A stretch of DNA of 64,000 nt from Paenibacillus sp. FSL R7-0204 (GTDB lineage: Bacteria; Bacillota; Bacilli; Paenibacillales; Paenibacillaceae). The DNA lies in contig NZ_JBBOCA010000001.1 of assembly GCF_038002225.1 (NCBI RefSeq), positions 7,378,001 to 7,442,000 on the forward strand, read 5' to 3'. Position 1 is the first letter of the stretch, and each line of letters begins with the position of its first letter. Of the stretch, positions 24,805 to 32,275 are shown piece after piece. A program made the translations under genes and the position numbers. Under the pieces are notes generated by a model. The model saw only the letters and a program-made list of their open reading frames with translations. It was not told the DNA's origin and made no database searches.

Positions 24805-26559
24805 TTACAGCGCTTCGATAATATCCCCGGCGATCAGGGCGGCAGGATGGTCCCGCTTCCGGGCGGCGCGTTCTCCGGCCAGCCCATGCAGATAGACTCC
24901 GAATGCTGCGGCCTGATCCGCCTCCAGGCCCTGGGCCAGCAGACCGGAGATGATGCCCGTCAGCACATCCCCCGCACCGCCGGTTCCCATACCGGGATGC
25001 CCGGTGATGTTAATATAGGCCCGCCCTTCGGGCGTTGCTATTACGGTATGGGCTCCTTTGAGTACAAGGATTACCCCATGCTGAACTGCGTAAGACAATG
25101 CCAATCCGATCCGGTCCCGTTGCACCTCCGCTGTTGATATCCCTGCCAGACGGGCCATCTCCCCCGGATGCGGGGTCAGAATAACCGGATGGCGGCGGCT
25201 CCAGCTCCGGTAATCGGCATCCGCCAGTATATTCAGCGCATCCGCATCGATAACCATAGGACCATCCGTCTCCTCCCACAGTCTGCGGAGCCACTTCGTA
25301 TCTCCTTCGAACCGGCCCAGACCGGGGCCGATGGCTGTACAATCGCGGCTGGTACTCAGCCGCAGCACTTCAGCGGCCGTACCCGAGTTCCACTCTCCGT
25401 CACCTCCGGTGACCGGGGCCAGCATCAGCTCCGGTACAGAACCGATCACATAGGGCAGCAGCTTCTCCGGCAGCGCCCAGGTTACCAGCCCGCAGCCTGC
25501 ACGCAGTGCAGCGCGGGCAGACAACAGGCCTGCGCCGCTCATGCGCAGGCTTCCTGCTGCAAGCAGGACATGCCCGTAGGTGCCTTTGTGGCCCTCGGGC
25601 GAACGGCGGCGCGCCAGGTCAACCTTCAGGCGCACCGTCAGTACTTCCGGCGTCAGCAGGCTGACCTGGACGCCGCCCTCCCGGGCATGGGCAGCGGGTA
25701 TGCCAATGGAGCGGACCACGACCCGCCCGGCGGCCTCTGCGCCGGGATATTGCAGCAGCCCCCGCTTCAGGAACGCGAGGCAGACGGTCACTGACGCATG
25801 AATGCAGGACTCATGCGTCTCCCCCGTGTCCGCATCCAGCCCGCTGGGGATGTCCGCGGATACAATGGCTCTGCCGCTGGCGTTCGCAGCGGCAATCAGC
25901 TCCGCATAGGCACCGCGCGGGGCTCCCGCGCTGCCTGTGCCGAGCAGCGCATCTACGATGCCGCTGCATGCGGCAAGGTCCAGGGCATCCCTGCCGTAGA
26001 CTACGGCAGGGATGCCCATGGCTGCAGCGGCATCACGCTGCAGCGCGGCTTCGCCGGCCAGCGACTCCGGCGCGGCCGCGTACACCAGCGTGACGGCGAT
26101 GCCGGCCTCACGCAGGTGCCGGGCGGCGGCGAGGCCATCGCCGCCGTTGTTGCCCTTGCCGGCGAGGACGAGCCAATGCTCTTCCCCGGCAGCGGCAAGC
26201 GTCAGCGCTGCATCTCCGCTGACGGAGAAGCCCGCAGCATCAGCGCCTAAGCCTGGCGCCCTGCGCCCGCTTGACGCACCCGCTACGCCATGAGTTGCTG
26301 CCGTTCCGTCCGACTGCATTCCGCCACCTGGTATTACCGCTTCATTTCTCCGCACTCCGCCACCAGCCGTACCCGTTCCATTCCACTTCGCTCCGCCACC
26401 AGCCACATCAGCTACGCTTGCCCGGCGGCGGCATAGGGCGATGACCTCCTCGGCAATGGCCCGGCCGGCATTTTCCATCAGGGCGATGGCCGGGATGCCC
26501 AGCCGCTCAATCGTGTCGCGGTCAAGTTCCCGCATCTCCTCCGCTGTCACTACATCCAT
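24805..26559 (-). CDS. nnr: Bifunctional NAD(P)H-hydrate epimerase / ADP-dependent dehydratase
   Basis: The protein has 584 residues against ~500 usually. Residues 1-45 plus ~128-290 form the YjeF-N epimerase domain (TIERLGIPAIALMENAGRAI; LAGKGNNGGDG). The C-terminal domain is the dehydratase (RRSPEGHKGTYGHVLL; GTGGAGDVLTGIISG). Together they repair hydrated NAD(P)H. Residues ~46-126 are a Gly/Ala-rich insertion that separates the first epimerase helix from the GNNGGDG strand. It includes three ~12-residue units beginning AGGG, AGGG and PGGG. Catalytic motifs on both sides are intact, so the enzyme is likely active. Confidence 0.92.
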   Translation of the reverse strand: MDVVTAEEMRELDRDTIERLGIPAIALMENAGRAIAEEVIALCRRRASVADVAGGGAKWNGTGTAGGGVRRNEAVIPGGGMQSDGTAATHGVAGASSGRRAPGLGADAAGFSVSGDAALTLAAAGEEHWLVLAGKGNNGGDGLAAARHLREAGIAVTLVYAAAPESLAGEAALQRDAAAAMGIPAVVYGRDALDLAACSGIVDALLGTGSAGAPRGAYAELIAAANASGRAIVSADIPSGLDADTGETHESCIHASVTVCLAFLKRGLLQYPGAEAAGRVVVRSIGIPAAHAREGGVQVSLLTPEVLTVRLKVDLARRRSPEGHKGTYGHVLLAAGSLRMSGAGLLSARAALRAGCGLVTWALPEKLLPYVIGSVPELMLAPVTGGDGEWNSGTAAEVLRLSTSRDCTAIGPGLGRFEGDTKWLRRLWEETDGPMVIDADALNILADADYRSWSRRHPVILTPHPGEMARLAGISTAEVQRDRIGLALSYAVQHGVILVLKGAHTVIATPEGRAYINITGHPGMGTGGAGDVLTGIISGLLAQGLEADQAAAFGVYLHGLAGERAARKRDHPAALIAGDIIEAL

Positions 26560-26707
26560 TGGTCCAGACCTCCTTCATAGTTGCTTCGATTGTACTAAGT
26601 CCCGTTTCAGCAAGCAAATAACCCAGGTAGCTCATGGCGGCCAACGAGCGACAAGCCCCTTAAACAGCAAAAAGCCCTCCCGCTACGAAGAGGACCTCTA
26701 TGTAAAA

Positions 26708-26770
26708 GGTACAGACTACAACTAGACGGATAACCATTGGAAAATCAGGCGTTTTAGTTGTACAGAGTGC
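26708..26770. repeat. Dispersed inverted repeat, family E copy 1
   Basis: TACAACTA near the left end is answered by TTTTAGTTGTACAGAGTGC at the right end. The right end (CAGGCG-TTTTAGTTGTACAGAGTGC, one mismatch) recurs at 57919-57944. It lies between the nnr gene and the NAD(P)-binding protein gene. Confidence 0.6.
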
Positions 26771-26831
26771 GATTAAACCTGCCTCTGACTCTACTTCCTG
26801 CCTTTTCACCTTCCGCCCGCGTACACTCCCA

Positions 26832-27464
26832 TCAATACCCTACAGTAAACCTGGCTCTGCTGAAATTGCCTTCCTCCAGCTCATCGATGACCGCCACAGC
26901 GAAATCCTGGATGCTGATGCCGCTCCGGCCGTCTTCATCTACAATAAGCCGGTCAAGGCCGATACGGAATTGACCGGTACGGCGCCCGTCTACCAGTGCG
27001 GCAGGCGGACTAAGATACGTATAATCCAGTTCTGATCCTCTATAGATCTCATAGGCATTGGCGTGAGCCGAAGCCAGCGCGCGGTAGTCCTCCGGGAATC
27101 CGGCGGTGTCCATCAGCCATTCTCCCGATTCCGTCTTCAGGCTGCCCGCTCCCCCAACAATGATCAGACGCTCAAGTCCGGCTGCACGCATCCCCTCCAG
27201 CAATGAATCCGCCACCCGCAGCAGATCATTCTCATGCCCCGCCGCTGGACCGAACGCACTGATTACCTCTTCATGCCCGCGCACCGCTGCCGTTACCGAG
27301 GCCGGGTCCAGCAGATCAGCAGCCACTACCCGCAGCCGCTCATGCTGAAGGCCGAAGGCTTCGGGTCTGCGTACCGCAGCTGTGACCTCGTGTTTTCTTT
27401 TTAACGCTTCCTGTACGATGGCACCTCCAACTCTGCCCGATGCTCCAAATACTACAATATCCAT
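26832..27464 (-). CDS. NAD(P)-binding Rossmann-fold protein (NmrA/YwnB-like)
   Basis: The protein has 210 residues. VVFGASGRVGGAIVQEAL is a classic GxxGxxG dinucleotide-binding loop, followed by VTAAVRRPEA and DLLDPASVTAAVRGHEEVISAFGP, typical of atypical SDRs that lack the YxxxK pair and act as NADPH sensors or reductases. It starts at the ATG at 27464. The substrate is unknown. Confidence 0.87.
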   Translation of the reverse strand: MDIVVFGASGRVGGAIVQEALKRKHEVTAAVRRPEAFGLQHERLRVVAADLLDPASVTAAVRGHEEVISAFGPAAGHENDLLRVADSLLEGMRAAGLERLIIVGGAGSLKTESGEWLMDTAGFPEDYRALASAHANAYEIYRGSELDYTYLSPPAALVDGRRTGQFRIGLDRLIVDEDGRSGISIQDFAVAVIDELEEGNFSRARFTVGY

Positions 27465-27524
27465 TCTCCCGCCGCCTCACTTTCCTAATCTGCTATCCCT
27501 TATCATTACACGGGTTCACCCTAT

Positions 27525-27938
27525 TTATCGCCGCAGGAACATTCCCTGTGAAGCAGGCATGACCGGCGCGAACCCGTATTTGGCATACAGCTTGGCCGCT
27601 TCCCCGTCAGCAATGAGACTGATATACGCCTTCTCCGGGACACTGTCCAGGAACGCGCGGATTTCCCGCATGATGCTTTTTCCGAGACCCTGTCCCTGGA
27701 AGGAGGGCTTCACAGCAATATCTGTGACTTGAAAAAAACATCCCCCGTCCCCAATAACCCTGCCCATGCCCACCAGCAGCTCCCCGGCATACACCGTCAC
27801 TGCAAAAGCGGAGTTAGGCAGCCCGGCGGACGCCCCCTCTATGCTCATCGGACTAAGCCCGGCTTCCTGCCGCAGCGCCAGATAATCCTCAACTGAGGGC
27901 AGCTCCTGCCGGATCTCCGGCTGTACTGAATTTGTCAT
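27525..27938 (-). CDS. GNAT family N-acetyltransferase (YgjB/YaeA-like)
   Basis: The protein has 137 residues from ATG 27938, which has AGGAGG 6 bases upstream; a longer frame to 28028 lacks one. VTDIAVKPSFQGQGLGKSIM is the acetyl-CoA loop (QGQGLG) and AAKLYAKYGFAPV the C-terminal element. The acceptor is unknown; several close relatives are annotated as general acetyltransferases. Confidence 0.87.
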   Translation of the reverse strand: MTNSVQPEIRQELPSVEDYLALRQEAGLSPMSIEGASAGLPNSAFAVTVYAGELLVGMGRVIGDGGCFFQVTDIAVKPSFQGQGLGKSIMREIRAFLDSVPEKAYISLIADGEAAKLYAKYGFAPVMPASQGMFLRR

Positions 27939-28179
27939 ATCGTTCCTCCTGTATCCTTTATCCTGTATCCTGCAATCTACACGCAGCCACGCTGCCATAC
28001 TGATACCAATATATATGTATTTGTTCAAAATTGAAACGCCCCGCCTCCTCCAGCGTACAATAACTCAAAACACAGCACTTGCTCTCTGCGGGCAGACAGG
28101 TTATTCTTACCCCGTATCCTTGGGTAAACTGTGGAATAAACAAGCGACACTATTATTTTGGAAGGTTGGTGAAGTAATT

Positions 28180-28488
28180 ATGTCTCCTACAGGGAAACTG
28201 TTTAAATGGGGAACTTTCGCTTATGAGGCTTTTCTGGCGCTGCCGATTATCGGGGGAAGCTTTGTTGTAGCAAATGCCTGGGCGCCGCTCGGAATCGCTT
28301 TTCTGCTGCATGCTGTAGCCATAATCATTCTGCTGAGAGAGCGCGGTCCGATTATCGGGAATGCAGTGGGCGTCGTCACCTCGGTGGTTGCTTTGATTCC
28401 TTTTGTCGGCTGGGTGATGCATGCCATTACCGCTATCATTCTGCTCGTAGAAGGACTGAGCGGATCACGGCGCAATCCACGTTACTAA
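28180..28488 (+). CDS. Small hydrophobic membrane protein
   Basis: The protein has 102 residues with three hydrophobic segments (LALPIIGGSFVVANAW, IAFLLHAVAIIILL, VGVVTSVVALIPFVGWVMHA). The start ATG 28180 has only a moderate ribosome site (GGTGAAG). An upstream in-frame extension to 28015 overlaps the GNAT promoter and is rejected. No function was recognised. Confidence 0.7.
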   Translation: MSPTGKLFKWGTFAYEAFLALPIIGGSFVVANAWAPLGIAFLLHAVAIIILLRERGPIIGNAVGVVTSVVALIPFVGWVMHAITAIILLVEGLSGSRRNPRY

Positions 28489-28500
28489 TAGTCAATCACA

Positions 28501-28536
28501 AAAGACCTTCGATGGGGTAACCCGTCGAAGGTCTTT
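28501..28536. terminator. Bidirectional terminator between the membrane protein and yezD
   Basis: AAAGACCTTCGA (28501-28512) and TCGAAGGTCTTT (28525-28536) form a perfect stem with T/A-rich flanks on both sides. It sits between convergent genes. Confidence 0.9.
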
Positions 28537-28541
28537 CTGTA

Positions 28542-28763
28542 TTATCCTCGTCCTCCAGTACGGGTATCGGTCCGCCGGCTTCCGGTCTCTCCACTACCAC
28601 GTGAATTTGCTGTGCTGTTCTCGAAACGTTTGCGCTCCGTGCGCTCCATCTGTACGATTTGGCCTTCATGCACTACGATGTGCAAGGAACCGAATTCCAT
28701 ATCGTCGAGCAGTTCCGTTATCCGCGCAAGCCATACCTCATCCACCTTCAGTGGTTTAGCCAT
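28542..28763 (-). CDS. yezD: YezD-family small protein
   Basis: The 73-residue protein shows VDEVWLARITELLDDMEFGSLHIVVHEGQIVQMERTE (seen in parts), the DUF2292 core found in sulfur-assimilation operons; a Ser/Arg/Gly-rich tail follows. The start ATG 28763 has GGGAGG 7 bases upstream; the in-frame TTG two codons earlier overlaps it. It is the last gene of the sulfate operon. Its molecular role is not known. Confidence 0.85.
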   Translation of the reverse strand: MAKPLKVDEVWLARITELLDDMEFGSLHIVVHEGQIVQMERTERKRFENSTANSRGSGETGSRRTDTRTGGRG

Positions 28764-28864
28764 TCGCAAGCCTCCCTTTCCCGGTTAGGGAAGTAACTCT
28801 GCCTAAATTCCGTTATTACCGCCTTGTATACTATGAATTAACTTAGCACGGCACCCAATAGCTG

Positions 28865-29728
28865 TCAATGAGCATTTTTGCGTACAAGCAGGCTTTTTAC
28901 AACCATCGTCACCAGTGCCAGCAGGAGCAGCAGAGAAGCAACCGCGAAGGATGCCGAAAACTGATATTCGTTGTACAAAATTTCGACATGCAGCGGCAGC
29001 GTATTCGTCTCCCCGCGGATATGCCCGGACACCACCGAGACGGCCCCGAACTCGCCCATGGCCCGTGCATTACAGAGAATAATGCCGTACAGCAGCCCCC
29101 ACTTAATATTCGGCAGCGTTACGCGCCAGAAGATCTGCCACCCGTGTGCACCGAGCGTAATCGCAGCCTCCTCCTCCTGTGTACCCTGCTCCTCCATCAG
29201 CGGAATCAGCTCGCGGGCTACGAACGGAAACGTGATAAACAGCGTGGCCAGCACGATGCCCGGCAGGGCGAAGACGATTTTGATATCATGATCGCTTAAC
29301 CAGGGGCCGAACCAGCCGTGCGAGCCGAACACCAGAATGAAGATCAGCCCGCCAATCACCGGTGATACCGCAAAGGGCAGATCGATCAGCGTAATCAGAA
29401 AACCCTTGCCGCGAAAACGGAACTTGGTCACCGCCCACGCCGCCGTTACCCCAAAAACCGTATTCAGCGGAACTGTAATCGCGGCGACCAGCAGCGTCAG
29501 CTTCAGCGCCGAGGCGGCGTCCGGGTCGGTCAATGCGGCCCAGTAGACATCCAGCCCCCGCTTCAGCGACTCCACCAGCACAATGACCAGCGGCAGCGCA
29601 ATCAGCCAGAGCAGGACCAGTCCGGCCAGGGAGATGAGCACCCATTTCACCGCTTGTGACTCCGCCCTTGAAGGCGATGACGTGCCTGTACGCGGCCCGG
29701 GGACATGCAGGGGAACCGTACCGGCCAT
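28865..29728 (-). CDS. cysW: Sulfate ABC transporter permease CysW
   Basis: The protein has 287 residues from ATG 29728, behind AGGAGGAATAAAT; a TTG-led frame to 29764 overlaps the duplicated spacer and is rejected. It has six predicted membrane helices and the permease loop [23 protein letters not shown]. Near the end, the conserved [19 protein letters not shown] identifies the sulfate permease family. It pairs with CysT. No cysA ATPase gene is present in the window. Confidence 0.93.
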   Translation of the reverse strand: MAGTVPLHVPGPRTGTSSPSRAESQAVKWVLISLAGLVLLWLIALPLVIVLVESLKRGLDVYWAALTDPDAASALKLTLLVAAITVPLNTVFGVTAAWAVTKFRFRGKGFLITLIDLPFAVSPVIGGLIFILVFGSHGWFGPWLSDHDIKIVFALPGIVLATLFITFPFVARELIPLMEEQGTQEEEAAITLGAHGWQIFWRVTLPNIKWGLLYGIILCNARAMGEFGAVSVVSGHIRGETNTLPLHVEILYNEYQFSASFAVASLLLLLALVTMVVKSLLVRKNAH

Positions 29729-29743
29729 ATTTATTCCTCCTAA

Positions 29744-29840
29744 AAGTTTTGTTGGTATATGCATCCTGAATCCGCTCCTAACAAAACTCGCTTCGGAAGC
29801 TTAAGCTTAAGTTTTGTTGGTATATGCATCCTGAATCCGC
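29744..29840. repeat. 32-bp direct duplication flanking an inverted segment in the cysT-cysW spacer
   Basis: AAGTTTTGTTGGTATATGCA with the 12 following bases occurs at 29744-29775 and again, identical, at 29809-29840. Between them, AACAAAACT pairs with AGTTTTGTT of the second copy. Both copies include the stretch before the cysW ribosome site, suggesting a recent segmental duplication. Confidence 0.8.
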
Positions 29841-29863
29841 CTCGAACTAGAACCTCCCTGCCC

Positions 29864-30712
29864 TTAACGCGAGCTCCTCCGCGCCCAATGCTGAAGGCCG
29901 TTGATGACCAGCAGCATCAGGAAGGAGAGCAGCAGCAGAATCAGGGCCACGGCGGTCGCTCCGGCGTAATCGAACTGCTCCAGCTTGGACATGATCAGCA
30001 GCGGGGCGATCTCTGTGCGCATCGGCATATTGCCGGAGATGAACACGACAGAGCCGTACTCGCCGATGCCCCGGGCGAACGCCAGGGCGAAGCCCGTAAG
30101 CAGCGGGGGGAGCAGCTCCGGCAGGACAATCCGCAGGAAGGTCCGCCCGCGGCCTGCTCCCAGCGTAGCGGCGGCCTCCTCCATGTCTCTGTCCAGGTCC
30201 TCCAGCACCGGCTGCACTGTGCGGACGACAAAGGGAATGCCGATGAACATCAGCGCCAGCGTGATGCCCAGCGGTGTGAAGGCTACTTTGAAGCCCAGCG
30301 GCGTCAGCAGGGAGCCGATCCAGCCGTTCTGGGAATAGAGGGCGGTCAGCGATACGCCCGCCACGGCTGTAGGGAGCGCGAACGGCAGGTCGATCAGGGC
30401 GTCGAAGATTCTTTTACCGGGGAATTCATACCGCACCAGCACCCAAGCCAGCAGCAGTCCCAGAAAAACATTGATCAGGGCCGCAGCGCCCGCCGTACTT
30501 AAGCTGACACGGTAGGAGGCCAGGACGCGGGCATCCGTAGCCACATCCCAGAACTTGGCCCAGCTCAGCCCCGTTGAATTGAAGAGCAGCGCGGACAGCG
30601 GCAGCAGGACAACAAGACTCAGATAGAGTACGCTGAACCCCATCGTAATCCCGAACCCCGGCAGCAGCCTGCGCCGTACCGTCCTTGCAGCAGCTTTGGT
30701 CGTGACATTCAT
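29864..30712 (-). CDS. cysT: Sulfate ABC transporter permease CysT
   Basis: The protein has 282 residues if started at ATG 30712; the ATG at 30724 abuts the AAAGG site and is an alternative. It has six membrane helices and the loop MEEAAATLGAGRGRTFLRIVLPELL. The conserved FARGIGEYGSVVFISGNMP is the counterpart of the CysW motif. It forms the membrane channel for sulfate (and possibly thiosulfate) with CysW. Confidence 0.93.
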   Translation of the reverse strand: MNVTTKAAARTVRRRLLPGFGITMGFSVLYLSLVVLLPLSALLFNSTGLSWAKFWDVATDARVLASYRVSLSTAGAAALINVFLGLLLAWVLVRYEFPGKRIFDALIDLPFALPTAVAGVSLTALYSQNGWIGSLLTPLGFKVAFTPLGITLALMFIGIPFVVRTVQPVLEDLDRDMEEAAATLGAGRGRTFLRIVLPELLPPLLTGFALAFARGIGEYGSVVFISGNMPMRTEIAPLLIMSKLEQFDYAGATAVALILLLLSFLMLLVINGLQHWARRSSR

Positions 30713-30742
30713 GTGCCCATTCATCCTTTCAAGACTCCGCTA

Positions 30743-31864
30743 TCAGCTGCCCGGTACGTAGATTTTGTCGAAAATCCCGCCGTCATTGAAATGCTTCGCC
30801 TGGGTCTCCTTCCAGGTTCCGAATTTATCGGCCAGGGTGAACAGCTTGATCTCCGGGAATTGATTCTTGAACTCGGCCTTCACGCTATCCAGTGTCGGAC
30901 GGTAATAGTTCTCGGCAGCAATCTTCTGGCCTTCCTCGGTGTAGAGATATTTCAGGTAGGCATCTGCTACCTCACGGGTTCCTCTTTTATCGACCACCTT
31001 ATCCACCACCGCAACCGGCGGCTCAGCCAGAATACTCTCTGACGGATTCACAATCTCGAATTTGTCCGGACCCAGCTCCTTGATGGACAGATACGCCTCA
31101 TTCTCCCAGGCAATCAGCACATCCCCGATGCCGCGTTCCACGAAGGTAGTGGTGGAGCCGCGCGCTCCGGTGTCCAGGACCGGTACATTCTTGAACAGCT
31201 TTTGCACGAATTCCTGAGCCTTGGCTTCATCATTATTATTGTGGTCCAGCGCATAGCCCCAGGCAGCCAGGTAGTTCCAGCGGGCACCGCCGGAGGTCTT
31301 GGGGTTAGGGGTGATGACCTCTACGCCCTCCTTCAGCAGATCGGGCCAGTCCTTGATGCCTTTCGGATTGCCTTTGCGGACCAGGAAGACGATGGTGGAG
31401 GTATAAGGGGAGCTGTTATGCTCATACTTACTCTGCCAGTCCGCGCCGATCAGCCCGGCTTCTTGAAGGGCATCAATGTCATACCCGAGCGCCAGCGTAA
31501 CGACATCCGCCTCTAGCCCATCCAGCACAGCCCGGCTCTGCTTGCCCGATCCGCCATGCGATTGCTTGACGGTTACCTTCTGGCCGGTCTCCTGCTCCCA
31601 GTAGGCGGCGAAGGCCTTGTTGTAGTTCTCATACAGCTCACGCGTCGGATCGTAGGATACATTCAGCAGCTCGACCGGTTCCTTTGACTGTGTCTGGGCA
31701 GCTTCCGTTGTGGCCGGAGAATTTGCAGCCGCTTCTGTGGGGGCCGGGGCCGCTGTTCCGGCACCCGCACTGTTCCCTGCATTACTGTTCCCGCAAGCCG
31801 TAAGCCCTGCCGTCAATATCAATGCAAACCCGGCGAGAAGCCCCTTCTTGATCCCTTGTGTCAT
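30743..31864 (-). CDS. sbp: Sulfate-binding lipoprotein
   Basis: The protein has 373 residues from ATG 31864, with GGGGAG 9 bases upstream. A lipoprotein signal ends in LTAC and is followed by an Asn/Ala/Pro tether. The sulfate-binding family motifs are clear: [40 protein letters not shown] (in parts), [20 protein letters not shown] and [16 protein letters not shown]. It captures sulfate outside the membrane for CysT/CysW and is the first gene of the operon. Confidence 0.94.
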   Translation of the reverse strand: MTQGIKKGLLAGFALILTAGLTACGNSNAGNSAGAGTAAPAPTEAAANSPATTEAAQTQSKEPVELLNVSYDPTRELYENYNKAFAAYWEQETGQKVTVKQSHGGSGKQSRAVLDGLEADVVTLALGYDIDALQEAGLIGADWQSKYEHNSSPYTSTIVFLVRKGNPKGIKDWPDLLKEGVEVITPNPKTSGGARWNYLAAWGYALDHNNNDEAKAQEFVQKLFKNVPVLDTGARGSTTTFVERGIGDVLIAWENEAYLSIKELGPDKFEIVNPSESILAEPPVAVVDKVVDKRGTREVADAYLKYLYTEEGQKIAAENYYRPTLDSVKAEFKNQFPEIKLFTLADKFGTWKETQAKHFNDGGIFDKIYVPGS

Positions 31865-32275
31865 CTTAGCCCACTCCCCCATAATAGTCTTGTAACAAGC
31901 AATAGACGCAGGAAAGCCCGCTTGCGGCAAGTCAAACCGGTCTTATAGACACGTATCTGCGAGCCTGAAGCAGGCGTTCCTCCGTCTGTACGGTAAGAAC
32001 TTATTCGATTATTCCTACCCATTTAGTAGGTTATACAGATATAATACTGAACACCTTCCGCGCTGTCAAACCTTTTTTTCACTTTGAATGAAAGACTACG
32101 ATCGATGGAACCGGGGCAGGAAGTGGCGCCCGTTCCTGTAAGCTCCACTTGTTATTGCTGCCCCAAAGTAATATCATTGCTTACATCTAATAGAGTGAAA
32201 AACAGTGAATTCATAGAGCGGAAGACTGGCACGTTCCGCAGCTTCTTATTGCCGCTCACACCGGGGGAAATAATC
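31865..32275. other. Divergent intergenic region between sbp and the hydrolase gene
   Basis: This 410-base region holds the sulfate-operon promoter region and a candidate inverted repeat at 32014-32030. No S-box signature is seen. An ORF frame open upstream of the hydrolase start at 32084 lacks a ribosome site. Confidence 0.45.
32014..32030 (-). promoter_or_regulatory. Candidate operator of the sulfate operon
   Basis: On the minus strand CCTAC-TAAATGG-GTAGG is an inverted repeat within an AT-rich stretch ~150 bases ahead of sbp. Sulfate genes of Bacillales are commonly controlled by CymR or similar repressors; the match to the CymR consensus is not good, so the regulator is unassigned. Confidence 0.35.

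Noticed and set aside
31865..32275. S-box (SAM) riboswitch upstream of the sulfate operon
   Set aside because: None of the conserved S-box helices or the GGCCCGATGAAGC-like core is present.
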